DNA from: Saprospiraceae bacterium
GTDB taxonomy: Bacteria > Bacteroidota > Bacteroidia > Chitinophagales > Saprospiraceae
Length of the DNA: 53,641 nt
Assembly: GCA_026982695.1 (NCBI GenBank)
Contig: JALSGS010000038.1
Coordinates: 1-53,641 of the forward strand
Reading direction: 5' to 3'
Shown here piece by piece: positions 29,277 to 36,871 of the stretch (its first letter is position 1; every line of letters begins with the position of its first letter). The notes under the pieces are model-generated. The model saw only the letters and a list, made by a program, of their open reading frames with translations, was not told the DNA's origin and did not search any database. The translations under genes were made by a program, and so were the position numbers.

Positions 29277-29777
29277 TCATAGCTTCCTCATGCCTCGCTT
29301 GTAGCGAATAAGTCGAGATTCGGGCAAACGCGGTTTAATCACCGTGACAAAAAAGCGTTCGATCTCCTTACGCGTGCGCATTTGGGGAATAATCAAATAG
29401 GAAAAGCCTCCGCGCTTCACCTTGTCGTAGTACACGTTGCCAAACTGCCCAAAAACGGAGAAATCACGAGGCAGCGGGTAGTTAGCCGCTGCAATCTCTA
29501 TCACATATCCAGAAAAATTGGCAGGCAAGCGTTTGTGAAAGCGGTGCGCATGGCGCGCGCTCGAAGACTTATATACCGAATAGACATTTATTGATGCATG
29601 AGGTCCGTGGTTTCGGGTTGTCTGGGCAGTAGCTCCACCCATGTTGTATAGCAACAAGAAATATGCAAATAAAAACCACTTTTCGAATACCCATTCGGGT
29701 CGCGCTATCCTTACGCAACTACACCTTTGGCGTAGCGCATAGCATGGTATCTCGTATTGGCGTGATGATATGTTCAT
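29277..29777 (-). CDS. Small secreted protein with a SPOR-like domain
   Basis: Up to 166 residues. A hydrophobic segment FLFAYFLLLYN followed by GGATAQ looks like a signal peptide with an AxAQ cleavage site, but it lies at 33-52, so the true start is probably inside the first 30 codons or at an unusual codon. The mature part ends in a pattern like SPOR domains: GYVIEIAAANYPLP, FGQFGNVYYDKV, then a FSYLIIPQMRTRKEIERFF segment. SPOR domains bind denuded peptidoglycan; this one is assigned by pattern only. It converges on comF with 23 bases between the stops. Confidence 0.6.
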   Translation of the reverse strand: MNISSRQYEIPCYALRQRCSCVRIARPEWVFEKWFLFAYFLLLYNMGGATAQTTRNHGPHASINVYSVYKSSSARHAHRFHKRLPANFSGYVIEIAAANYPLPRDFSVFGQFGNVYYDKVKRGGFSYLIIPQMRTRKEIERFFVTVIKPRLPESRLIRYKRGMRKL

Positions 29778-29853
29778 GGGGCACAGTTTTACTCAAATCG
29801 CTGTAATGCAATGCCAGACATATGTTGAAACATAAAAACTGTGCCAAAGCTGT

Positions 29854-30084
29854 TTATTCCGCCTCTTTCTCTTCTTTAGCAACACGCTTTTTTTCCTTAG
29901 ACTTAGCAACTGATCGGCGTGCCTTCTTCGCCTGGGCTGATGATCCATTGACCGCAAAATTGGGATCGAGTAAAGGGCTATACGATTCCCACTCATCAGC
30001 CTGCTGACGTGGCTGCGCATTCACGATGGAAAGCAGCACAGCAAATACAATAGCTGTAAGACAAAACAATACCAAGTGTTCCAT
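29854..30084 (-). CDS. Tiny membrane protein with lysine-rich tail
   Basis: A 76-residue ORF with an N-terminal hydrophobic helix (LVLFCLTAIVFAVLLSIV), a short polar segment and a C-terminal third made of Lys, Arg, Glu and Ala (KKARRSVAKSKEKKR, then a AKEEKEAE end). That composition is typical of small nucleoid- or membrane-associated proteins, but no family is recognised. The leader contains a run of seven C on this strand three bases before the ATG, which is unusual. Confidence 0.45.
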   Translation of the reverse strand: MEHLVLFCLTAIVFAVLLSIVNAQPRQQADEWESYSPLLDPNFAVNGSSAQAKKARRSVAKSKEKKRVAKEEKEAE

Positions 30085-30466
30085 AATGGGGGGGTAGATT
30101 AACTATCTTAATATTCAAAAGTTTTGTCCAGTCAAGTACAATAACACCTATACACATTGCTACCACATGCAATATATGTGGTGAAATAGATAGCCTGCTC
30201 TTTTCAAAATCTGGTTGGGGAAAGCCTTCAAGAAGTGGCCTGTCGGGGCTCTATACAGTTTAAATTTTTGCAAATATGAAGAAGATCTCTTCGATATGCA
30301 ATCGAAGGTGCAAAAAATTTAATGCGGCTTTTGGGAAGAAAAAAATCGAACGATCCCCTAAATTCAGGCACAACCTCATGTTGTAATCAACTACACAAGT
30401 TTTTACGTAACTGCCATAGCGAGGTTACAAAAATTCAATTGATATATAATTAATTTATATACAATA
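30085..30466. other. AT-rich intergenic region
   Basis: 382 bases with no credible gene. It includes a G7 run (30088-30094), a hairpin ACCACAT (30162-30168) with ATGTGGT (30176-30182), and AT-rich sequence next to the esterase stop. No promoter consensus was identified with confidence. Confidence 0.4.
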
Positions 30467-31198
30467 TCAAAACCGCGTATCAAGAATATAAGGCAACATA
30501 GCCCGCCATGTGGGCCAATCGTGTGGCATATCGGGGCCCCAGATTTCGAGCTCGTGAGGAATGGCCTTTGCATATAGCACTTCCGAGAGGCGCCGTGAGG
30601 CCTCAGGGCGTTCATAGGGTCCTGAACCCGAAAATATGTGGATGTGTCCACTACGCCGCATGAGCTCCAAGAGATGGGGATCTGTCAAGTTGGGCAAATA
30701 GGCCATTGGCGAGTTAAAATATACATCTTGATCGAAGTACCCCTTAGTGTAAGTTTCCAAGCTATAATCACCACTCATACCGATAAAGCCATTGATCAAG
30801 TCAGGGCGTTTGAAGAACAAGTTAGCTGAATGCAAAGCTCCCAACGATGCGCCACAAGTGTAAATCGGGGTTTGGGAGCTGGTCATATGTCTAATAAAAG
30901 GCACTACCTCCTCATACACATAACTATTGAACTGGCTATGACGCAAGGACTTGTGTCGAGGATGCATCCGGTCGTTGAGCCAGCTTTCCGCATTGATGCT
31001 ATTAATAGAAAAGACTTTGCATTTACCTGCTTCGATCCAGGGCGCAATGGCATCGATAAGCAAAAAGCGCTCGTATTCCAGATAGTCAGCTGCTGCTGTA
31101 GGTAGCATAAGTAAAGCAAACCCATAGTGCCCATACACTACAATTTCCATGTGTTTGTCGAGGGCAGGGCTATGCCAAGAATGGATTTCGCGCCGCAT
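30467..31198 (-). CDS. Putative esterase, alpha/beta hydrolase
   Basis: About 243 residues from the ATG at 31198. This start is chosen because it gives MRREIHSWHSPAL..HMEIVVYGH, the usual opening of this esterase family (PF00756 type), and because the predicted -7 element lies only nine bases before a longer start at 31225. The nucleophile elbow is CGASLGA, the acid is likely in the IFSGSGPYE region, and the histidine in MPHDWPTW near the C-terminus. No signal peptide, so cytoplasmic. Substrate unknown. It follows another esterase gene of a different subfamily. Confidence 0.85.
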   Translation of the reverse strand: MRREIHSWHSPALDKHMEIVVYGHYGFALLMLPTAAADYLEYERFLLIDAIAPWIEAGKCKVFSINSINAESWLNDRMHPRHKSLRHSQFNSYVYEEVVPFIRHMTSSQTPIYTCGASLGALHSANLFFKRPDLINGFIGMSGDYSLETYTKGYFDQDVYFNSPMAYLPNLTDPHLLELMRRSGHIHIFSGSGPYERPEASRRLSEVLYAKAIPHELEIWGPDMPHDWPTWRAMLPYILDTRF

Positions 31199-31233
31199 GT
31201 GCTTTAGGGTTGAATAGTTGGCCAATAAAGGCG

Positions 31234-31241
31234 CAAAGGTA
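31234..31241 (-). promoter_or_regulatory. Predicted -7 element TACCTTTG for the esterase gene
   Basis: CAAAGGTA on the plus strand reads TACCTTTG on the minus strand, an exact TAnnTTTG match 35 bases before the start at 31198. A -33 element is not evident. Confidence 0.5.
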
Positions 31242-31295
31242 GTGCTTCACCTTATGAGGTAGCGGGAGTTAATCGTGAAAATAAACTTATAGTGA

Positions 31296-32141
31296 CTATT
31301 CCTCATTAAAGAAAAGCCAAGAAACCGCTTTGGGAAATTCACGCCCCCAGTGATATTCGTTGTGTTGGCCTTCTGGGTCAATAGACACTCGGAACTGCAA
31401 CAAGCGTGCGTTACCTACTTTCCGCTCCAGTGCCTGCTTGAAACGCTGGATATTTGGCACCATGTTGGCTCCCTCCTTTCCTCCTCCATACAAGTATATG
31501 CGGCTGGGCAAAGGCTCGACAAAATGGAGTGGAGCAAAGTGAATCAGGGGTGACACCCATAAAGAAGGCGAGAACAAAAGTAGTTTGCTATATACCTCTG
31601 GATACATGAGGCCCGCATAAATACTGATAAGTGCCCCCATACTACTTCCACCGATGCCTGTGTAGTGGCGCTGAGGCAACGTGCGATAATGCTTGTCGAT
31701 ATAAGGTTTGAGCGTGTCAGTTACAAAGCGCACGTACTTTTTGCCATCACCTGGGCCAATAGGTGTATCGTGGAAAGGAGTATACTCCTTAATGCGATCG
31801 CTGCCACCATGATCAATACCTACGACAATGAGCTGCCCCTTTCCCTGTGCACTCAACGCAGCCAATGCACGATCTACTTGCCAGTTACCAAAAGGTGCAT
31901 TGGGATCAATCAAATTTTGTCCATCTTGCAGGTAAAGTACAGGATATCGCTGTGTGGTCGTATGATAGTTGTAGGGCAAAAGCACCGAGATGCGGCGGTG
32001 TTTGTTGAGCTGGGGCATCTCAAACTGATCAGAGATCACCTCTATTTTCGGATAGTACGACTGTAGTGCCCTCTGCATAGATTCGGAGTGTTTACCGCAG
32101 GCAAAAATACGCGCTTCGCACCCAGCCTTATCACTTGCCAT
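31296..32141 (-). CDS. Second putative esterase (Fes/IroE-like)
   Basis: A 281-residue alpha/beta hydrolase of the putative-esterase family. Seen: the ISVLLPYNY strand, RYPVLYLQDGQNL, IVVGIDHGG, the nucleophile elbow GGSSMGALIS, and the C-terminal histidine in GQHNEYHWGREFP. The YLQDGQN and EYTPF motifs are those of Fes/IroE-like and cellulosomal-type esterases, but the substrate is not predictable. No signal peptide. An in-frame ATG at 32078 is an alternative start, supported by a TATTTTTG word just upstream of it. It begins 26 bases after the radA stop on the same strand. Confidence 0.85.
   Translation of the reverse strand: MASDKAGCEARIFACGKHSESMQRALQSYYPKIEVISDQFEMPQLNKHRRISVLLPYNYHTTTQRYPVLYLQDGQNLIDPNAPFGNWQVDRALAALSAQGKGQLIVVGIDHGGSDRIKEYTPFHDTPIGPGDGKKYVRFVTDTLKPYIDKHYRTLPQRHYTGIGGSSMGALISIYAGLMYPEVYSKLLLFSPSLWVSPLIHFAPLHFVEPLPSRIYLYGGGKEGANMVPNIQRFKQALERKVGNARLLQFRVSIDPEGQHNEYHWGREFPKAVSWLFFNEE
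32102..32109 (-). promoter_or_regulatory. Possible internal -7 element TATTTTTG
   Basis: Minus-strand TATTTTTG fits TAnnTTTG and lies 24 bases before the alternative esterase start at 32078. If used, the protein would begin at that ATG. No -33 element seen. Confidence 0.25.
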
Positions 32142-32167
32142 GGGGTATCCGTGACGTGACGGGCAAG

Positions 32168-33553
32168 CTAAGACAAGGCAAAGAGCTTATCATAGAGCTC
32201 ATCGATGCGGCTCACAGGCTCAATAGCAATTTGGAAAAGAGTTGGATCCAAACCTTTTAAGCTGTATTTGGAAGTGAAAATCTTCTTAAAACCCAAGCGA
32301 GCAGCTTCCTGTATGCGCGGCTCAATACGCGTTACGGCCCGTATTTCGCCACTAAGCCCTACCTCGCCAGCAAAGCATATATCGGGTGCAATAGCCACAT
32401 CCCGAAAAGATGAAATAATCGCACTCACAATAGCCAGGTCGATGGCGGGATCGTCTACGCGGATACCTCCTGCCATATTGAGAAACACATCGTGCATACT
32501 CATGGGAAAGCCACATCGCTTTTCGAGCACCGCCAGCAGCATGGCCAGCCGTCTCAAGTCAAAGCCCGTAGCTGTGCGCTGGGGCGTGCCATAAATCGCC
32601 TTGCTCACCAGCGCTTGTGTCTCAATGAGCATAGGGCGCAGTCCTTCTATAGTAGCTGCTACCGCAGAGCCACTCAGCGCTTCATCGCTTTGCGACAGCA
32701 ACAATTCCGAAGGATTAGTTACTTGCCGCAAGCCCGAATGACGCATTTCGTATATGCCCAGCTCATCTGTCGAACCAAAGCGATTCTTCAAAGTGCGCAA
32801 AATGCGATATACGTAGTGCTGATCCCCTTCAAACTGCAAGACTACATCTACTATGTGCTCTAACAATTTGGGCCCTGCCAAAGCACCCTCTTTGGTAATA
32901 TGGCCAATAAGAAAGATGGGAGTATGCGTTTGTTTGGCATAGCGCTGCAACTCAGATGCACACTCGCGCACCTGCGAGACAGTGCCCGGTGCGGCATCGA
33001 GTTGGGGGGAAATCAGCGTCTGAATCGAATCGATGATGAGCACATCAGGGCACATCTTCTGGGCATGCTGAAGGATACGCGCTGTATTGACTTCCGCCAA
33101 CACCCATACCTCTCCAACTGGCTGACCAATGCGCTCAGCCCGCATTTTGAGTTGTTCTTCGCTCTCCTCACCCGACACGTACAACACCCTTGCATCTAAC
33201 GCCATGGCTACTTGCAACATAAGAGTAGACTTGCCAATACCCGGCTGCCCACCTATGAGTACCAATGAGCCCGGCACGATACCCCCACCCAATACGCTGT
33301 TTAATTCTTCATCGGATGTGACAATGCGCTGGCGTGCACCTGCTTTTATTTGCTCTAATGGCACGGGTTGCCCCTTGTAGTCGCGCTCTTGAAACGCACC
33401 CCAAGCAGGGGTAGCTCGAGCAGCTGCCGACTCGCGCACCAATATTTCTTCTTGGTAAGTATTCCACGCTTCACAAGCAGGGCACTTGCCAATCCATTTC
33501 AAGCTGGTGGCCCCACATTGACTACATACAAATGTCTTTTTAGCTTTAGCCAC
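32168..33553 (-). CDS. radA: DNA repair protein RadA
   Basis: A 461-residue RecA-like branch-migration ATPase. The zinc finger is C10, C13, C24 and C27 (CSQCG..KWIGKCPAC). Walker A is GGQPGIGKST at 101-110, followed by a LYVSGEES strand and the RadA-specific KNRFGSTDELG motif near 260. The last 150 residues form the Lon-protease-like domain without a catalytic serine, including the EVGLSGEIRAV segment. RadA acts in recombination intermediates. Two esterase genes follow on the same strand. Start at the ATG giving MAKAKKTFVC, the usual family start. Confidence 0.97.
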   Translation of the reverse strand: MAKAKKTFVCSQCGATSLKWIGKCPACEAWNTYQEEILVRESAAARATPAWGAFQERDYKGQPVPLEQIKAGARQRIVTSDEELNSVLGGGIVPGSLVLIGGQPGIGKSTLMLQVAMALDARVLYVSGEESEEQLKMRAERIGQPVGEVWVLAEVNTARILQHAQKMCPDVLIIDSIQTLISPQLDAAPGTVSQVRECASELQRYAKQTHTPIFLIGHITKEGALAGPKLLEHIVDVVLQFEGDQHYVYRILRTLKNRFGSTDELGIYEMRHSGLRQVTNPSELLLSQSDEALSGSAVAATIEGLRPMLIETQALVSKAIYGTPQRTATGFDLRRLAMLLAVLEKRCGFPMSMHDVFLNMAGGIRVDDPAIDLAIVSAIISSFRDVAIAPDICFAGEVGLSGEIRAVTRIEPRIQEAARLGFKKIFTSKYSLKGLDPTLFQIAIEPVSRIDELYDKLFALS

Positions 33554-33914
33554 AGCAAACCATCTTTATCCAAAGAGAATACGCACTATTTCAAATGCAC
33601 AAAGTAGCTGCTTTGTGCCATGCTACAAATTTTTTCCCGCATAAGTGTGCATCAGAGTAAAACTCGACGTATCTTTACCGCGTTCAAAAGGAAGTTACAA
33701 CAACTTACAAGGAGTTGTTTCCATTCTGTCAATAGCTAACTCACCGTGCGCTTTAGTTAGGTTTTTTAGGCGCCAAGGCAAATTTGGAGTAACCACAGCA
33801 ATCGCACTTTCGCTCGCCAAGGTTTTTTCCACAGATTTTTTCGTCTTGCTGTATCCTTTCTTCGCATTGTGAGCTCGCTTGCAAAGAGTTTTTTCTTTTT
33901 TAATTTTTTTTGTT
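33554..33914 (+). promoter_or_regulatory. Intergenic region and long leader of the RRM gene
   Basis: 361 bases between divergent radA and the RRM gene. A -7-like TATCTTTA (33670-33677) would give a leader of about 230 bases. In it AACAACT (33699-33705) can pair with AGTTGTT (33713-33719), while AAGTT (33692-33696) can instead pair with AACTT (33702-33706); the two helices exclude each other. The last 25 bases before the ATG are nearly all T. Long structured leaders are typical of cold-induced RNA-binding protein genes, so this may be a regulated leader. Confidence 0.45.
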
Positions 33915-34220
33915 ATGAACATTTTTGTTGCAAAACTCTCGTACCAGACTCAGGAAGACACGCTTCGCGCTGCATTTGAAGAGTTTGGAGAGGTATCGTC
34001 CGTGAAGATTATCATGGACAAGTTCGAAGGCCGGTCCAAGGGCTTTGGCTTCGTGGAAATGCCCAATGACGATGAAGCCATGGATGCCATCAACGAGCTG
34101 AATGACAGTGAACTCGATGGCCGCTACATCGTAGTGAAGAAGGCCCGCCCCCGAAACGACAACGGTGGTGGATATAACAACCGCCGCGGTGGGGGTTGGG
34201 GCAATGATCGTCGCTACTGA
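33915..34220 (+). CDS. RRM-domain RNA-binding protein
   Basis: A 101-residue protein consisting of one RNA recognition motif and a short glycine/arginine/asparagine-rich tail. RNP2 is IFVAKL at residues 3-8 and RNP1 is KGFGFVEM near 44-51, both with the aromatic residues that stack on RNA. The tail from about 83 (GGGYNNRRGGGWGN) resembles cold-induced RNA-binding proteins. Bacteroidota lack many of the RNA chaperones found elsewhere, and RRM proteins are thought to act in their place. The ATG at 33915 is chosen because an upstream start would add a hydrophobic stretch before RNP2. A strong hairpin follows, then a candidate small RNA. Confidence 0.95.
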   Translation: MNIFVAKLSYQTQEDTLRAAFEEFGEVSSVKIIMDKFEGRSKGFGFVEMPNDDEAMDAINELNDSELDGRYIVVKKARPRNDNGGGYNNRRGGGWGNDRRY

Positions 34221-34270
34221 TTCAGCAGTAGCTTACCGGAGCTCACAACGACTCCATACATGAAGCTTCC

Positions 34271-34300
34271 AAGCCGGTTGGGGCATGCCTCAACCGGCTT
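34271..34300 (+). terminator. Hairpin terminator after the RRM gene
   Basis: AAGCCGGTTG (34271-34280) and CAACCGGCTT (34291-34300) pair perfectly, and the stem extends inward by a wobble and two G-C pairs. The tail is GTTTGTG. Confidence 0.8.
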
Positions 34301-34380
34301 GTTTGTGCTCCCCTATATCATTTTGTCAAAAAAATGTAAAATACATGACAAGCCCACTGGCATTGCTCAATAAATTGCTT

Positions 34381-34388
34381 TAACTTTG
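34381..34388 (+). promoter_or_regulatory. Predicted -7 element TAACTTTG of the small-RNA unit
   Basis: Exact TAnnTTTG match, 81 bases after the RRM terminator. A CTGG at 34357-34360 sits at the right spacing (20) for -33 but matches TTTG poorly. It marks the start of the unit that ends in the terminator at 34626-34670. Confidence 0.5.
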
Positions 34389-34393
34389 ACTCG

Positions 34394-34668
34394 TAGCACA
34401 ACTATGATTGTTGGCCCTCGATGGGGGTGAAGCATTCAAGTTTTACTAAAGAAAACTTTTTCAAAGTTTCATCAATTTTGAGCTGGAGCAGCAGAATGTA
34501 TGCTGCCCAATTGGGCATTACGGAGTTAGGCTTTCGAGGAGTGCGAAAAAGAAGGGAAGGCTTGATGTACACAAGCCAACTCTACTAAAGAAGTAGATTG
34601 TTTTCATTTGGTTTTTTGGGGTTATACAGGGTGCTACGTAATTGGCGTTAGTGCCCTGTTTTATTTTT
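34394..34668 (+). ncRNA. Candidate structured small RNA, or small-protein mRNA
   Basis: A roughly 275-nt unit bounded by a -7 element and an intrinsic terminator. Inside are several short hairpins, four of them with seven-base loops: 34438-34458 (7 bp, loop ACTAAAG), 34488-34506 (6 bp, loop GAATGTA), 34532-34548 (5 bp, loop AGGAGTG) and 34559-34577 (6 bp, loop ATGTACA). A fifth at 34581-34597 has 6 bp and repeats ACTAAAG. There is also a perfect 12-base palindrome at 34505-34516. It does not contain the signatures of RNase P RNA, SRP RNA or tmRNA that I would recognise; 6S RNA was not excluded. A 55-codon ORF (34421-34588) overlaps it. Confidence 0.5.
34421..34588 (+). CDS. Possible 55-residue protein within the small-RNA unit
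   Basis: ATG at 34421, about 27 bases after the predicted transcription start, TAA at 34586-34588. The product is basic (MGVKHSSFTKENFFKV at the start, GVRKRREG near the end) with no recognised motif. Codon use includes AGA, AGG and CGA, which are uncommon in the surrounding genes, and this argues against a long-standing highly expressed gene. Its position inside a clean promoter-terminator unit argues for it. Confidence 0.25.
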   Translation: MGVKHSSFTKENFFKVSSILSWSSRMYAAQLGITELGFRGVRKRREGLMYTSQLY

Positions 34669-34670
34669 TT
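34626..34670 (+). terminator. Intrinsic terminator of the small-RNA unit
   Basis: ACAGGGTGCTA (34626-34636) pairs with TAGTGCCCTGT (34649-34659), nine Watson-Crick pairs and two wobbles, followed by TTTATTTTTTT. Canonical form with a T tail. Confidence 0.85.
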
Positions 34671-34774
34671 AATCCATGTCAGCAAATAGCCAACCCCTAC
34701 TAGGCTTCTCAGCTATTCCTATGTGTGAATGCCTTTTCTAAGTAATTTCAGGGCATCACACAAGCTTGTTTTGC

Positions 34775-35617
34775 GTGGCCAGCCAATTTCAATGGACATA
34801 CTTGGATGCACGTGGGCAATTGCATCGCATTGGGTTGTACCACGGCCCACGTAGTGGTCATGTGGTGGTGTACTGTGACGGTCGCATTTTATTTGTCGAC
34901 TTTGCCGTCTTTCACGATAAAGTCTATCCCTTTTTCATAGAAGATCAGCTATGCGAGTTACATCTCATCAGAGAGAAAAACGCCATGCGCTATGAATTCA
35001 AGGTAAACACCGAAGCAGACACACCGCTCAACAAAGCGCGTAAGGAGCAAATGCGCCAAGAGCATCGCTGGACTCAATTACGCATAGGCTTAGGTGCTGT
35101 TCTGATTTTGGCATGGCTGGCATCATTCATCTGGATCCTCCTTCCCAAGCGCAATCCCGCCGCCCCCCTTGACGCAACAGGCCCTGCCCTTATTGTCCGG
35201 CTCGACACGACACAAACTCGCATTCAAGCCATCACCTACTCGTGGGTAGCTGCAACACAAGTGCATACACACACCATCCATGACACCGATAAACGGTCAC
35301 TTCGCTACTTCTTTGCACTGCCCTGGCAAAGAGGCGACGAACTGATTGTACAATATGCCAGCGTACATCCGTCCAAACACCACTTACGCACAGATACGCT
35401 CCCCCCTCAAACGCTGAACTTGCTCCTCACGCGCATGTATGAACGGGCCACAACGATCCCCACATGTATATGGCAAGCAGCTTGGCATAGCAAACGACTT
35501 GAAGGATTGGCATTGCTATGGCAAGCAAGCAAAGATCAAAAGGCTCAGCCCTGGCAATCAGTCTTTCGCGATGATGTGCACTTCCAGTTAGCCATGCAAA
35601 AGTTTTGCCTTCAATAA
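34775..35617 (+). CDS. Single-pass membrane protein of unknown function
   Basis: About 280 residues. There is no in-frame ATG near the start, so translation probably begins at GTG 34775 (or TTG 34766). The N-terminal 90 residues look like a compact beta-rich cytoplasmic domain (WTYLDARGQLHRIGLYHG, VVVYCDGRILFVDF, YPFFIEDQLCELHL) that recurs in Bacteroidota membrane proteins and vaguely resembles FAIM-type folds. A KARKEQMRQEHRW segment leads into one transmembrane helix (about 105-124). The remaining 155 residues are outside or periplasmic and unrecognised. It is followed by scpB after 81 bases. Confidence 0.7.
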   Translation: MASQFQWTYLDARGQLHRIGLYHGPRSGHVVVYCDGRILFVDFAVFHDKVYPFFIEDQLCELHLIREKNAMRYEFKVNTEADTPLNKARKEQMRQEHRWTQLRIGLGAVLILAWLASFIWILLPKRNPAAPLDATGPALIVRLDTTQTRIQAITYSWVAATQVHTHTIHDTDKRSLRYFFALPWQRGDELIVQYASVHPSKHHLRTDTLPPQTLNLLLTRMYERATTIPTCIWQAAWHSKRLEGLALLWQASKDQKAQPWQSVFRDDVHFQLAMQKFCLQ

Positions 35618-35698
35618 CTTCCCTACCCTCTGCTGCCACATTTCTCTGGACGTACCTGCACTATTTTTCAGACCTTTGCCTCTCAATAGTTAATTGCC

Positions 35699-36298
35699 AT
35701 GGAACTACTCAGCACGCAAATTGAAGCACTCATCTTTGTGGCCGACCAACCCATCACCCTCGATGAAATAGGTACTTGCCTCCAACAGGTACTTGGGCAG
35801 ACCTTTAGCCAAAGTGAGCTATTGGCAGCACTGGAAGCACTGCGCCAACGGTATGCTCAGCCCGAATTTGCCTTTGAAATTGTAGAGGTAGCCGAAGGAT
35901 ACGTATTTATGACAAAGGGCACCTATCACCCCATTGTTGCCACATGGCTTAAACAGCGCACGCGCAAGCGCCTATCTAAAGCAGCACTTGAAACCTTGGC
36001 TATCATCGCCTACAAACAACCCATCACTAAAGGCGAAATAGAACAAATTCGAGGAGTAAATTGTGATTATACTATCCAAAAGCTGCTGGAAAAAGAGCTG
36101 ATTGCAATTGTAGGGCGAAGCGACCGGCTTGGTCGCCCCCTCTTATACGGCACCAGCCAGAAGTTCATGGACTACTTTGGTATCAAGCGATTAGAAGATC
36201 TGCCTCAACCTAAAGATTTCAAGGAACCAGAAAACCAGATCGGCCAACAGGCACCTATCGACGAACCACCAAACACCGACGAAGCACATCGATCCTAA
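35699..36298 (+). CDS. scpB: Segregation and condensation protein B
   Basis: A 199-residue ScpB, the kleisin-associated subunit of the SMC-ScpA-ScpB condensin. Two winged-helix units are visible: IEALIFVADQPITLDEI at the start, and the diagnostic LSKAALETLAIIAYKQPITKGEIEQIRGVN followed by LLYGTSQKFMDYFGI. The C-terminal 30 residues are acidic and variable. scpA is not in this window, although the two are often linked. It ends 22 bases before the DUF2480 gene. Confidence 0.95.
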   Translation: MELLSTQIEALIFVADQPITLDEIGTCLQQVLGQTFSQSELLAALEALRQRYAQPEFAFEIVEVAEGYVFMTKGTYHPIVATWLKQRTRKRLSKAALETLAIIAYKQPITKGEIEQIRGVNCDYTIQKLLEKELIAIVGRSDRLGRPLLYGTSQKFMDYFGIKRLEDLPQPKDFKEPENQIGQQAPIDEPPNTDEAHRS

Positions 36299-36320
36299 CA
36301 CACACCAAACAGCTCGTACT

Positions 36321-36833
36321 ATGGAAAAACCTTTGATCAATAGAGTAGCTGCTTCAGGCCTTATCACCATCAAGCTGGAAACCTTTTATCCCGAAGGTGA
36401 AATCGTCTTTTTTGACCTCAAAGACTACCTGTTTCAGGGGCTCGTATTGCGAGAAAAGCCTTTTAGAGCAGCTATGAAAGCCCATGATTGGCAACAATAC
36501 CAAGACAAGCACGTATGCCTGGGGTGCAGCACAGATGCCATCATACCCACCTGGGCATGGATGTTGGTGAGCGCCTACCTCACACCGGTAGCACGCAGTG
36601 TCTTTCACGGCAGCAAAGAGGAGTTTTTGAAGCAATGGTACATCACGGCGTTGTACCAAGCTGATCACCAGCAGTGGGCAGGTCAGCGCATCGTTATCAA
36701 GGGATGTGCCGATAAGCCTATCCCTGAAGCTGCCTATGTAGAATTGACACGAATTTTGCGACCTATTGCTCAAAGCATTATGTACGGCGAGCCTTGCTCT
36801 ACCGTACCTATCTACAAGAAGCCACGCACCTGA
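36321..36833 (+). CDS. DUF2480 family protein
   Basis: A 170-residue protein matching the Bacteroidota-restricted DUF2480 family along its whole length: INRVAASGLITIKLE, FFDLKDYLFQGLVLREK, HDWQQYQDKHVCL, CSTDAIIPTWAWM, RIVIKGC, the AYVELT segment and a final YGEPCSTVP. Function unknown. The lytic transglycosylase start lies 38 bases after its stop on the same strand, and scpB lies just before, so the three are probably one operon. Confidence 0.93.
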   Translation: MEKPLINRVAASGLITIKLETFYPEGEIVFFDLKDYLFQGLVLREKPFRAAMKAHDWQQYQDKHVCLGCSTDAIIPTWAWMLVSAYLTPVARSVFHGSKEEFLKQWYITALYQADHQQWAGQRIVIKGCADKPIPEAAYVELTRILRPIAQSIMYGEPCSTVPIYKKPRT

Positions 36834-36871
36834 GTGTATCCCATTGGTCTTTCTTTGCAAAACTAAACCCC

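Noticed and set aside
29277-29777. A signal peptide in an alternative frame starting from an ATG near 29705
   Set aside because: That frame gives a plausible hydrophobic start but stops after about 41 codons, while the conserved-looking mature domain is in the annotated frame.
34394-34668. RNase P RNA, SRP RNA or tmRNA identity for the structured unit
   Set aside because: Core conserved segments of those RNAs could not be found; 6S RNA could not be excluded or confirmed.
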